A DNA stretch of 64,000 bases from Kineosporia succinea (lineage in GTDB: Bacteria; Actinomycetota; Actinomycetes; Actinomycetales; Kineosporiaceae): positions 7,623,241-7,687,240 of the forward strand of contig NZ_JAUSQZ010000001.1 in assembly GCF_030811555.1 (NCBI RefSeq), in the 5' to 3' direction. Below the pieces are notes generated by a model that had not been told where the DNA came from, did not search any database, and saw nothing but the letters and a program-made list of their open reading frames with translations. Below are positions 50,001 to 62,000 of this stretch, in pieces; position 1 is the first letter of the stretch, and every line of letters begins with the position of its first letter. Made by a program: the position numbers and the translations under genes.

Positions 50001-53000
50001 AGGTTGGCGCGCAGACCGTCACCGAACAGGCCGAGGTCCCGCGGATCGAGGACATGGGCGGTCGTGAGGTTACGCCGCGCCCCGTACAGCGCCCACAGAG
50101 ACGTCTCCTCCGTGGCCAGCGGGCTGAACGCGATCCCCCGCAGGGCCTCCCGCAGCTGCTCGAGATCCGGCTCCACCCCGGCGTTCACGTACCGGTGGAA
50201 CGTCATGGTCAGCCGGTCGCCGTCGGGGAACAGAGCCTCCTCCAGCGGCACGACCCCACCTCCGGCCAGCAGGGCGTCATCCTGCAGATCCAGCCAGAGG
50301 AACTCCTCCCCGGACCGGAACACCAGGCCCCGTTCCTTCCCGCCGCCGACGACGATCGCGATCGAGCCCACCGGGCGCATGTCGCGCGCGTTGGCGACCG
50401 CCGACTGGAGCATGCCCGGCCGCCAGTCCTCGACCTGGCCGCGCACATGGTTCGCGGACAGGAACCCGCCCAGTCGCCGGCCCAGGTCCCCGCGCCGCAA
50501 CCCGGCCAGCAGGATGGATCGCCACCACCGGACCCGTTCCGACACCGGCGAAACCGGGTCCGGGGCCGCGACGGGGTCCACCGGCGCCGGGGCACCGACC
50601 GGGCCGGGGGCCGACATCGCCGAGACGTCGAGGAACGCCAGCGCCTCACCGGCCGCCTGGGCCGAGGACCGCACCGGACCGTCCGGGCGGGCAGCCTTCT
50701 CCGGGGCCTGCGTCCTGTCGGAGGAGAGCGGCTGCCCAGCCGTGTCCGCAGCTGTGTCCGGGGCCGCGGGCCTCGGGGCCACCTCCAGCCCGAAGACCTC
50801 CCGCACCACCTGGTCGGCGAAATCACCGACCGGGCGCACGATCTCCGGGTTCAGAGCACGCGGCGCCGTGGAGCCCTCCGGCAGACCGCGCAGGAGGAGG
50901 TGCGCCGCCACCCGGCTCAGTTCCCGGCGCACGGGCACGTCGGCCGGCTCACGTCCCCCGAGCCGGTTGCCCACCATCGTGTCGGCCAGGAACAGGGCCT
51001 GTCCCTGCTCCACCCGGTCGAAGTCGCCGACTTCGGCCTCTGCCCCGCTCACCAGTGCGTCCCACCACTCCCGGCGTGCCTGTTCGTGCTCAGGCCCGGA
51101 CAACGCCTCGAGCTCCCGGCCGAGCCGGGCCGGGGGCGAAAGGCTCACCCCGGCGGCGACGACCTCATCGGCGCCAGGGCCCTCCAGGCCGCGCTGGCCG
51201 GGCAGGATGTTCTCGCTCTCGGGGGTCCACCACCTCAACCCCTTCCAGAGGTCGAGAACGACCGGGTCAAAGAGATGCCGTACCTCCTGCGCCTGCAGCT
51301 CGGTCCCGCCGCCCTCGATCCGAAGGCCCAGATCTCTTGTCCCGTAGCGGTTCACCGCCGGCAACGGCCGTCCGGGCAAGGGCTCCGGGTCGTAGAGACC
51401 CAGCGGCCCGCTGATGAACGACGCCTGCTGCAGCAGCCGCGCGTGGTACTCGGCCACAGCCACCGCATCGTGCGGATCCATCGGCCGGACCTGCTGCAGG
51501 TACTCCTTCGAGCGGTTCAGCAGCAGTCCCAGCACCCGGTTCTGGGCCACCGAGACGAGCATGTTGTTGTTGAACCGCCCGGCGCCGTAGGACTGTCGGG
51601 CGGCCGCCTCGATGTCCTCGGGGCCGATCGCCTCAGGAACCGGCAGGTTCGCGTTCCGCAGGTGCCGCTCGAGCCAGGTCCGGGAGGGGATCAGAGGTCC
51701 GACGATCGGCATGTCCCCGATGCGCATGGGCATGTCCGCGGTGTCCGCCCAGGAGAAGTCGCCCGGGGCCACGTCCACGTCCACGTAGACACCGCCCATC
51801 AGCCACAGGGCCGACAACCGGATCAGGTCGCTGGCCGCCGGGAAGGCACCCGCCGCCAGCGCGTCGTCCACCAAGATGGTCAGTTCACGCCCACCGACGG
51901 CCTGCACCAGATCCATCGTGTCGTCGTGGATCTCGACGAGATCCCCGAGCAGAGAACGATGCTCGCCGGACCAACGATTGACGGCGGGAACTGTCCACAG
52001 GTGCAACGGCACCTCGCCACCGGCTGCCCGGCGCCAGGCCCGAAGGTGTTCCAACGCGTCGGGAGAGAGCTCGCCCCCCATCCAGACGACATGCATCTGC
52101 CGGGGGACGAACGTCTGCGCCGGACCCGAGTTCTGCGAAATATGCCGCGAGAGAACATATTGCAGGACTTCAAGATCACCCAGCACAGCCTCGTGGCGCC
52201 GGTCGCCGGGGTTCAGGACGGAGACCGCGTCGTCGACACGCTCGGAAAAGACCCTGATCACACCGTCACGGCCGGCCTGCCGGGCCCTGATCAGGTACTG
52301 GATCACGGAAGTGGAATCCGTCCAGATGCTGGGTACCGTTTCCACCGGGGAGAACTCGGCCCGAACCCGGAACCCGCTCTCGCCGGCGGACTCGGCCGGT
52401 TCCTCGAGAATCTCGTAGGTCCCGGGGAGCACGCCCTGGCGCAGCAGGGCCTGGTCCAGCATGACGGTGAACTGCTGGGTCGCGCCCTCGGCGTCGCCCT
52501 GGGCCTCGAATTCGTCACCAGTCAGGGGTGTGACACTCACCCGGATGTCGAACTCGGCGGCCAGCTGGCCCTGCCTGACTTCACGTCCCAAGCGCTGGAG
52601 CGCCATCCAGGTCTGGAGCGAAGCCTCGTCACCCGATCGGAAGCCCCGCAGCTCGAGAACGGTGGTGAGCCCTTCGGGGAACGGCTGTTCCGCCGACGGC
52701 AGGGCCCCCGACAACCCGTGCTGCTCCAGCCGGGCCGGCGAGCTGTCGAGGCCGGTCTCCTCGGCCAGCCGGGCCGACGCGTCCTGCCATCGGATGACAG
52801 TCGTCGGAGCCGCGCCCACGACATCAGCCGGACCCGAGACCCTTTCGGCCCCGGCCGCCGACGTGGCCTGCGCGGGACCGGCCTGACGGGCCCCTCCCGG
52901 AAGAGTGAGCCGGTTGTCCAGGAAGACGTTCACCACCGCGTGGGCCATGTCCCGGACATTGGCCGTGGGCACCGTGACCGCGGCCATCGCTGCGAGCACC

Positions 53001-56000
53001 GAGCCGGCATCGAGTGTGATACCGGTTGCGGCCCCCGTCATCTCCGGCCGGGCCAGCTGAAGGCGGACCTCGGTGAGGACGTCCTGGGGGGAGAAGGTGA
53101 TCTGCGACGGCGGAACCGCGGGCAGAGCCCGCGGGCGCAGGTCGAACGCGGTGACCGTCCGGCCCATCGCCTCGGCCACGGCCTCGAGGGCCGCGCGGCC
53201 CTCGGCGCCGGCGATCCGGGGGCCGAGGTCCTGGTGCACCCGGTGCATCAGGACGGTGGCCAGCGGGAGAACACTGTCCCGCAGCGGCTCGGCGTTGCGG
53301 TGACGGCTCGCCCGCAGGTCGGTGATCCCGGTGGCCCGCTGGACAGCGGCGAGCGCCGCGGTCGCGGCGCGGCGGGATGCTCCGGCCGCGGGGCCGGCCA
53401 GTTCGGAACCGATGAGACGGAGCCAGGGATCGGCGACCTCGGGAATGCGGTGCTCGGCCGTCTTCCCGAGCTTCCTCTCGATCCAGTCCAGCCACTGGCC
53501 GAACTCCGTCATCGACGCGTGCGGCCACTGCCCGGCCGGTATCGGGCTCCCCTCGGTGAACGCCTGCTCGGGGCTGAGGGGCTCCGCGACGGCCGTCGGC
53601 TCCCACTCGATCGTGGCGAGCTCCCTCGGTGCAGAACCGTGGGCATCGGGCAGCTCCGACCCCGCCGGTACTTCTTCCAGGACCCCCGTGTCGGGTGCCG
53701 ATTCCGGCGAACCGGCCCGCGTCAGCTGCGTCTCGATCTCGTCGGTCAGCTCGGCCAGCATCTCGGTGTGCATCCGGCTCATCACCTCACCGACGCGGGC
53801 GCGGATCTCCCGCACCGTGCCCGGGTCGGCCAGTGACCGCACCGGATGCCCGTCCATCACCCTGATGACCGACTGGGCGGCCAGCTCGATGCCTTCCTCC
53901 AGCTCCGAGGTCGTCTTCGCGGCCCATGCCGGATCCAGTGCCACCACCGTCCGGACCCGCTGGAACGCGTGCTCCTGGAGGGCGGACTGCCACTGCCTCA
54001 CGGCCACACCGGTCTCGACCAGGGACTGCACGCCCTCGAGCAGGGCGCGTATCTCCTGCTCGATCTCGGGTGTGAACCCTCCTCGCCGGGAAACCAGTCG
54101 TTGCGCCCGCCGGACGAACTGGTCAACCGTCTTCGCCAGCGACGGGCGTTCGGCGGCTCGTTCATTCAGCGACGGGCGTTCGGCGGCTTGATCAATCAGT
54201 GACGGGCGTTGGGCGGCTTGTTCCTCGACCAGCCGGTACAGGCGCCGCGCCTGCCGGTGGACCTCGGTGAGCAGATCAGCGTCCGAACGCCACCGGGCCT
54301 CGACGGCCTGCGCGGCCGCCTCCGGCGCGGGCACCGGCTTCGGCTCCGCCGGGCGCACGACGGCCCCGAGCACGTCGAACGCCGCCTCGATCTGCCGGTC
54401 CACCTCGGCGAGAACCAGGTCCGGCACCTGGCCGAGGTCGTCGGCCTGTTCCACGCTCTCCTGCAGGAGGTGCCCGAACTGCCGCGGGAGCGCCGTCACG
54501 CCCCGCAACGACGCCTGCACGCGCTCCCGGGTCGCCGCACGCTCCAGGGGGCCCTGATGCCGAAGGTCGATCTCGGCCAGCCGCCTCGAGAGATCCCTTT
54601 CGGCCGTAAGGATCCGCCGGCCGACGCGTTGCCTCACCCCCACCAGCTGCTCGACGCCCTGGACCAGACGGTTGTAGCCGGCCTCCACCTCGCTCCGGAT
54701 CGCGGCGTCCGGGTTCTGCCGGGCCTGCGGCGAGACGGCCTCGACCAGCCCGCGGGTCCGGTCGCCGAACTGCCCGAGGGCCTCACCGATCGCCTCCGGT
54801 GGAACGTGATCGGCTTCCAGCTCGCCGCGCAGGCGCTCGGCGTCCCGGGCGATCACCGTCTCCGGGTCGCTCAGCAGCTCCTGCCCGAGCGGGACCGTCT
54901 CGCGAACCTCCTCTACCCGCGGCCTCTCGGGCAGCTGCTCGCGCAGCGCCGTGTGGGCCTTCGCGATCTTGTCGGTGAGGGTGCTCGCGACGGTCTCCAG
55001 CACCGGGGCGGTGCTCTCCTGCCGGAGGGCGTCGAGCATCCGGTGGTCGAACTGGCCCGCCAGCTGCGACACCTCGTGGACCGTCTGCTCGGCCCGGGCG
55101 AACCGGCTCGCGGCCTCCTCGGGCGGCAGATGGCTCAGGTCGGCCCGGTCCAGTTGCTGCGTCAGATCGCGGGTGGCCTCGCCGACCTGCCGCTCGAACT
55201 GTTCCCGGGCCGCGATCAGTTCCGGGGCCGCGGGAACGATCCCCCGGCCGTACACCTGCCCGACCCGGCGCAGATCGTCGTGGAACGGGGCCTCGCGCTC
55301 CTGCGGCTCCACCGTCTCCACCAGCCGCCGGGCCCGGTTGCCGAAGGCCGTGAGCATCTCCTCGGCCAGCTCCGGGACGACGGCAGCCTGGTGCAGGTGC
55401 GGGCGCACCTGCCCGGCGTCGCGGGCGATCACCGTGTCCGGATCGCGCAGCAGCTCCGCCGCGCTCGACCAGGCCACGTCGTCCGGCCGGCCCTGGAGGC
55501 GCAGCTGCACCTGCCGGGTGGCCCGGGCGATCGGCTCCCGCAGCGGCCGGGTGACCGCCGCCGCCAGTCCCGGCTGCCCCGGTGAGGACGTCTTCAGGGC
55601 CGCGCTCAGGGACCGCTCGAACCCGGACCGCAGATCCGAAACCTCCTGCACGGCCTCCTGAACCCGGGCGGTCCGGGCCGCGGCCTCCTGCGGCGGCAGA
55701 TGGCTCAGGTCGGTCTCCTGCAGTTGCCGGGCGAGGTCCGCCTCGGCCTGGCCGATCTGTCCCTCGAACCGTTCGCGCAGGCCCACCAGCCTTCTGGGGT
55801 CCGGGATCAGCGAGCTGCCGTACTCCCGCTCCACCCGGCGTATCGTCGCGGTGTCCGGGTTCGCACGAAGTTCCGGCGGAATGCTCTCCACCAGTCGCCG
55901 GGCCCCGGCCTGGAACTCGTCCAGCAGCTCACCGGACATCTCCGGCGAGACCCGCGTCCACTCCACGTGCGGGCGGAGCTGCTCGGTGTCCCGCGCGATC

Positions 56001-59000
56001 ACCCCGTCCGGGTCACGCAGCAGATCCCGCGCCCCGCCGAACACCACGTCCTCCGGACGCCCCTCCAGCTTCCTGCGCAGTTCGCTGCTCGCGTGGCGGA
56101 TCCGGTCCCGGACCTGCCGGTCGACCTCGGCCTCGACCTCGACCTGGGAGCTGTTCCCGGCCCGGACGTCGAGCACGAGCGACTCGAAGTCGGACCGCAG
56201 CTGCGAGACCCGATGGATCTCCTGCTCGGCGCCCGCGATCCGCGCGGCCGCCTCGGCCTCGGGCAGGTGCCCCAGATCGGCCTGCTCCAGCTCGGCCGAG
56301 AGGCTCGCCTCGGCCTGGCTGACACGGGCCTCGACCTCCTCACGCAGAATGTTCAGCTGATGCAGTCCGGTGAACAGCCGGCTCCCGTACTGCCGCGCCA
56401 CCTGCTGGATCACCGTGTCGCCCGGAGCCATCCGCTGCTCGGCCGGGACGGCGTCGACGATCTGGTGGGCCCCCGCCCGGAAGTCGTGGATCAGGTGCGC
56501 AGCCGCCTCCGGGGAGTATCCGCGGAACTGCAGGTGCTCCTGGATCTGCTCGGTGTCGCGGGCGATGGCGCCCTCCGGATCACGCAGCAGATCCTGCGCG
56601 CCGGACCACTGCACGTCGTCGGGCCGGCCCTCGAGCCTGCGGTTCAGTTCGTGGGTGACCCGGGTGATCTCACCGGCGACGTGCCCGGTGACGACAGCCG
56701 GTACCTCGGCCAGGTTGATTCCGGGCCAGCGCATCGCATCCTGCACGACTTCGTCGATGCGGCCGCGCAGGTCCGAAAGCTCGTGCAGCATCTCCTGTCC
56801 CTGGGCGAGGCGGGCTTCTCGTTGCGCCGCGGTCAGGCCGCTGAGGTCGGCCTGCTCGATCCGCCGGGACAGATCCAGGTGGGCCTGGTCGATCTGGCGC
56901 CCGGCCCCCTCACGCAGGGCCCGGAACGCCTCCCAGTCGGGGAACAGATGATGCCCGTACCCCCGCTCCACCTTCTGGATGTCCAGGCTGGACGGGATCT
57001 CCCGGACCTCGGGCCCCGCCCGGTCGACGATCTTCCAGGCCTCGGCCCGGAAGTCGTCCAGGTACGTCTCGGCCGCGGCCGGGCTCACTCCCTCCGACTC
57101 CAGACCGGCTCGCAACTGGGCGACGTCACCGGCGATCGCCGTCTCCGGATCACGCAGCAGATCCCGCGCGCTCGAGAACACGACCTCCGGCGGCCGGCCT
57201 TCCAGCACCCGGTCCAGCTCCCGGGTGACCCGCCCGACCTCCGTCTTCAGCTGCCCCTCGACCAGTGCTGGAACGACCCTGGCGGTGCTGCCCGGCGCGT
57301 CCAGCGCATGGATCACCGCCTGCTCGATCTGGCGGGTGGTGGCGGCCAGGTCCGCCACCAGTTCCCGCCCGCGGGAGACGCGCTCCGCGACCTCAGGGTG
57401 GGTGGGCACCGTTGCCTCGGCCTGGTCCAGCCGGCGCGAAAGACCGCCCGAGACATCACTGATCGTCTCCAGGATGTCCTGCGGAACCTCACCGAGCCGG
57501 TGGAACCCCGGGACCAGCCCGGCCGAGTACGCCCGGTCGAGCCGGGACAGCACCGAGGCGTCGGGGTTGGCCCGCTGCTCGGCCGGGATCGCCTCGATCA
57601 GCTGCTGCGTGCGGCTCCGGTACCGCTGGAGCACTTCCTCGGCACCCTCCGGGGAGAAGCGACCCCGTTGCAGCACCGGACGCAATTGCTCGGCGTCCCG
57701 CGCGATCGCGGCGGCCGGGTCGCTCAGCAGTTCCTGCGCCGTGGCCACCTTGCGGAACTCGTACGGCACCGGACGCGGGATCCGCGCCACTTCCGACTCG
57801 GCCCCTTCGGCGGCCTCCTCCGGCCACGCCCGGCGCATCTGCTCGCGCATCTCCCGCCGCCAGGTGGCCTGGTCCGCCAGGTCGTCCAGCGTGGGCGCCG
57901 TCAGGCCCGCGTCGAAGGCATTGACCTGCCGGGCCTCCTGGTCCAGCCAGACCCGCTTGCTTCCCTCGGCCTGGTACGCGTCGTGGAACGCCAGCGCCGT
58001 GTCCTCGCGGAAGTCGGCCGCCAGCAACTTCAGGCTCTCTTCGTGGATCTTCGCGCCGTCGGTCATCTGGCGCAGTCGTCGACCGGCCAGGTCGAGCGCG
58101 TGTTCGGCCTCGACCTCGAAACGCAGGCGCTGGGGCAGGTTCCCGAGCATCTCCTCGATCCCCTCGTCCCACCGCGACCGCACCCAGTGATCACCCTCGA
58201 ACGAGCCCAGCGGGTCCTGCAGATTCCGCACGGTACGGTCGAAGTGGGCCCGCGCCTCCGAGCGGAAGGCCACCCGGGCCCGGTCCACCTGAGACCGGCC
58301 GGTCAGGTCGCCCCAGCCGCCGTGAACCTCCAGCGCCTGCACCCGCTGCTCGAACTCCCGCATGGCGACGACGATCTCGGTCTCGAACCAGGACTCCTGG
58401 GCGAAGCGTGCGGGCAGCGCCTCGGCGAACTCGTCGAGCGCGAGGTCCAGCCGGTGGGCCTGGACCCGGTCCAGGTGGCCGGGGTTGTGCCGCAGGTCCG
58501 TGATGGCTCCGCGGACGGCCTCCAGGTAGTCGTTCAGCACCCGGCTCAGCCCGGACAGCGACAGATCCCCGGGGACGCGCAGTTCATCGACCTGCTGGGT
58601 CCGCAGCCCCGGCGGGAAGGCCTCGGGGGCGACGTCCAGGTCACGCCGCCCGAGGATCTTCTGGAAGTCGCCGGGCATCCAGTCTGCGGGCAGACGACCC
58701 TCCCGAAGGGGAGCCGCCTCCCAGTGCGCGAAATCCAGCCGTTTCTCGGCCAGGGCGAGGAGCTCGGTGTCGACCCGGGAAAACGTGTCGGAGACACCCG
58801 CGTGGTCGAGCCAGGCACTCGCGAACTGCCTGCGGATCTCCCGGTAGTCAGGATCGGTGAAGAGGGCCTGGCGCAGGTCGCGGTCGTTGGCCGAGAGCAT
58901 CAGTTCCCGGCGCACCTGGGCGTCCGTCACGTCGCGGCTCCCCCGCCCGGCGACGACCTGGGACGGGGACGGACCGACCTCCCGAGCCACCATCAGCGTC

Positions 59001-62000
59001 CGGAAGTCCTTCTCATCCACCTGGTACCGGTGCAGGACGGCGTTCAGGTGATCGTGCGCCGCCTGCGAACGCAACAGCGACGACTGCGTGTAGGCACGGT
59101 CCAGAGCGGCCCACTGCTCGTCCGTCAGCCCCAGTGCCTTGACCGGTTCGGTCTCACCCGCTCGCTCCCGGGCCGCACCGGCCTTGGGCCGGCCGCCGGA
59201 CTCACTGCCCCGCAGGGATTCCACGTGCCGGCCGTAGGCCTCGTTGAGCTCGGCCCGGGCCGCATGGAACGCCTCGTCACCGGCGTGCAGACGTTCCAGC
59301 TGGGGGATGACGTCCTTCGGGTCGATCCCGAGCCGGCTGAGGCGATCGCGGGCGCGGTCGCGCAGCATGACCGCCAGGTGCACGTCGTGCACCCGGGAGA
59401 CGTCACGAAGATTGCCGATCTGCGCCGCCCGCGCCTCGAAAGCGGCCGCGCGGGTGTGCTGCACGTGGGCCTCGGCCCGGAGGTAGGTGACCACGGCCGG
59501 ATGGTCGGGGCCCCAGACGCGCCGGGTGAGATCGGTGAGGTCCCGCAGAGCCGGCGACAGCGGCGTGGAGGCCGGGACCGGGGTCGCCGATGAGGAGGAC
59601 GACTCAGGTACCGGCATCGAGGAGGACGACTCAGTGGCCGGTCCCGGAGAGGACGACGCAACCACCGGTGGCACGGAAGCGGACGACTCCGGTGCAGCCG
59701 GGACCACGGAGTCGGCGGGACGGGCGTCGTCCCCCACCCGCACGTCCCCCGCCCCTGCGTCCCCGACCCGCATGTCCCCCGCCCCTGCGTCCCTGACCCG
59801 CGCGTCCCCCGGCTCCAGGTCCCGGACCCGCACATCCGCCGGCCCTGCGTCGCCCACTCGCACGTCCCCCACTCGCACGTCCGCCGCACGCACGTCCGCC
59901 GCCCCGTCCACCGACGTCCCGCCCGTGACCGACCGGGACCCGTCCCCTTCTGTCGCCAGGGAACGCACACTGCTCGTGTCCCAGCCGATCTGGTCCTCCA
60001 GCGCCCCCGGCGCCTCCCGCTCGAACACGTCGTACCGCGTCTGCGCGCTGACGTCCGTCGGTCGCGGAACCGTCTCGTCCGGCCCGACCCGCACCAGGCC
60101 GTCCTCCGGGGCCAGCAATTCGGTCCAGGTCGTCGGCCTCCGCTCCCCCGCCAGATCCGCACGCGGCTGCCCGCTCGCGCCCGCCACCTCCAGCTCGGCG
60201 TCGTGCGCGCTGGCGGCGCTGGCCCGGCCTTCACCCCGCGAAACCCGCTCCGTGACCGGCCGCACATTGTCGACGTGGTCGAACACCGCGACCGACTCCT
60301 CGATCAGATGCTCCGGGGTGACCACCTGGGCCTCGGTGCGGGCCCGCTGCTCCGTCCTCAGATACGCCGGGCTCCCCGCGGGCAGTGCGTCGTCCGAGAT
60401 GTGCACCGTGATCACGTCGTCGGCCCGGCGCACCACGGTCATCTCGCTGTCGAGGATCCGGTGCACCGAGTTCCTGGAAAATCCCAGCAGGTCGTCGACC
60501 ACCCGGTTGGCATTCCGGGTGTCGGCGTAAGCGCTGTGGGTGGTGCCCGAGCGGCTGAAGGCGGCGCTGCTCAGACTCGAGATGACCTCGTCGGCCAGAC
60601 CCGGCTGGGGCAGGCCGATGAGCAGGTCCAGGGTCTCGGGCGATTCCGAGAGCTCGTCCAGTCCCTGCACCCCGCTGATCCGGGTAGGTTCCCCAGTGCC
60701 CAGCACGTGCACCTCGTCGAGCGCGATGGACTGCTCGCCGTCGCTCAGGCGCAGGTCCTCCGGGTCCAGGGGCGTCCCGTCGGTGTCGGCGAACTTGAGG
60801 TGCCCGTACGAGAGGGACACGTCGCCGCCGTCGGTGATCCGGATCCGGGCCGCCTCCAGCGTCGCCTCGCCGTTCGTGAACTTCAGCCCGGACCCCGTGC
60901 TCGACGTCCGGGGGATGTCCACCCCGCCGTGGCCCAGGGAGACCGAGGACCCCACCACCTCAAGCCCGTTCGGGCGTACCGTGCTCGTTCCGTCGGTCAG
61001 CCGCACGTCTCGCAGGGGGATCAGCGCGGTACCGTCGGTGACCATCACCCGGTTCAGCGGGACGGTCGTGCCCCCGTCGGTCAGGGACAGACCCGTGCTG
61101 CTCAGACGCACGTCGCCCGATCCGAGACGCACCGCCGCTGCGTCGGCACCGCCCAGGACGTGCGCGAGGTTGCCGACCCGGGTCAGCGAGTCGATCTCGC
61201 CCATGATGTGCGCCGAGCCGTGCACGAACGCGCTGCTGAGCACGTCGACCGTGTGCCGAGCGACACCCAGGCCACGCCCGCCCGTGGCGACCGTGCTTCC
61301 GTCCGCCAACCGCGTCGGCACCAGAAGACCGTTGGGCGTCGCCGTGAACCCCGAATCCGCCACGTGGGTGGTCAGGTTCAGGTTCGTCAGGCTCGGGGTG
61401 GGCGGGGTGACCGGCGTGCGGCCCGCGAGAGAGGGAGCGTCCACCGGCGCCCCGGCCTCGCGGAAGCCGATCGTCATGTCGTGGGCGGTCAGCGGCGGCA
61501 GGTCGCCCAGCAGCCCGGGAACGTGCCCGCCCGGCGCTCCGGCGCCCGGGCCGGGCAGGAGGATCTCGGGCCGCGGCATCAGGTGCATGCCCACGTGGCC
61601 CCCCATACCGCCGACGTTCAGCAGGCCCTTGGTGATCTGGAGGCTGTTGCCCATCCGGTCGAGGATCATCCCCTCGCGGAAGGCCGGGAGCATCAGCCCC
61701 CGGCCCAGCACACCGAGTTTGAAGGCCCCGGAGACCCCCAGCACCCGAATCTCGTCACCGGCCATCGGCAGGAAGATCCGCAGCCAGGCCCAGTCGCCCA
61801 GCTCCCGCCGCATGAAGTTCGCGAACGCGCTGTTGGAGAACGCGTCCAGCGCCCGGGTGATCGCCGTACGCCCGGATCGAGCGATCACGCCCATCCCGGA
61901 GATGAACGCCTTGGAGCCCGCGGTGATGCTGAATCCGCTCAGGACGGTGAATCCGCGCGCGGCCAGCCCGCCGGAGGCGATCCCCCTCGCGATCCAGGTG

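Noticed and set aside
46412-53836. Very long open frame on the + strand opposite the 9,287-aa gene (also similar ones at 16383-20228, 21060-24881, 26460-31226 and, opposite the 2,180-aa gene, 2598-8483).
   Set aside because: High third-position GC removes stop codons from the antisense frames; the translations are Arg/Gly/Pro/His-rich without recognisable domains, while the opposite strand carries clear motifs.
54141-54224. Regular 30-bp repeats as a CRISPR array.
   Set aside because: No spacers; units are contiguous, in frame and code a peptide repeat.
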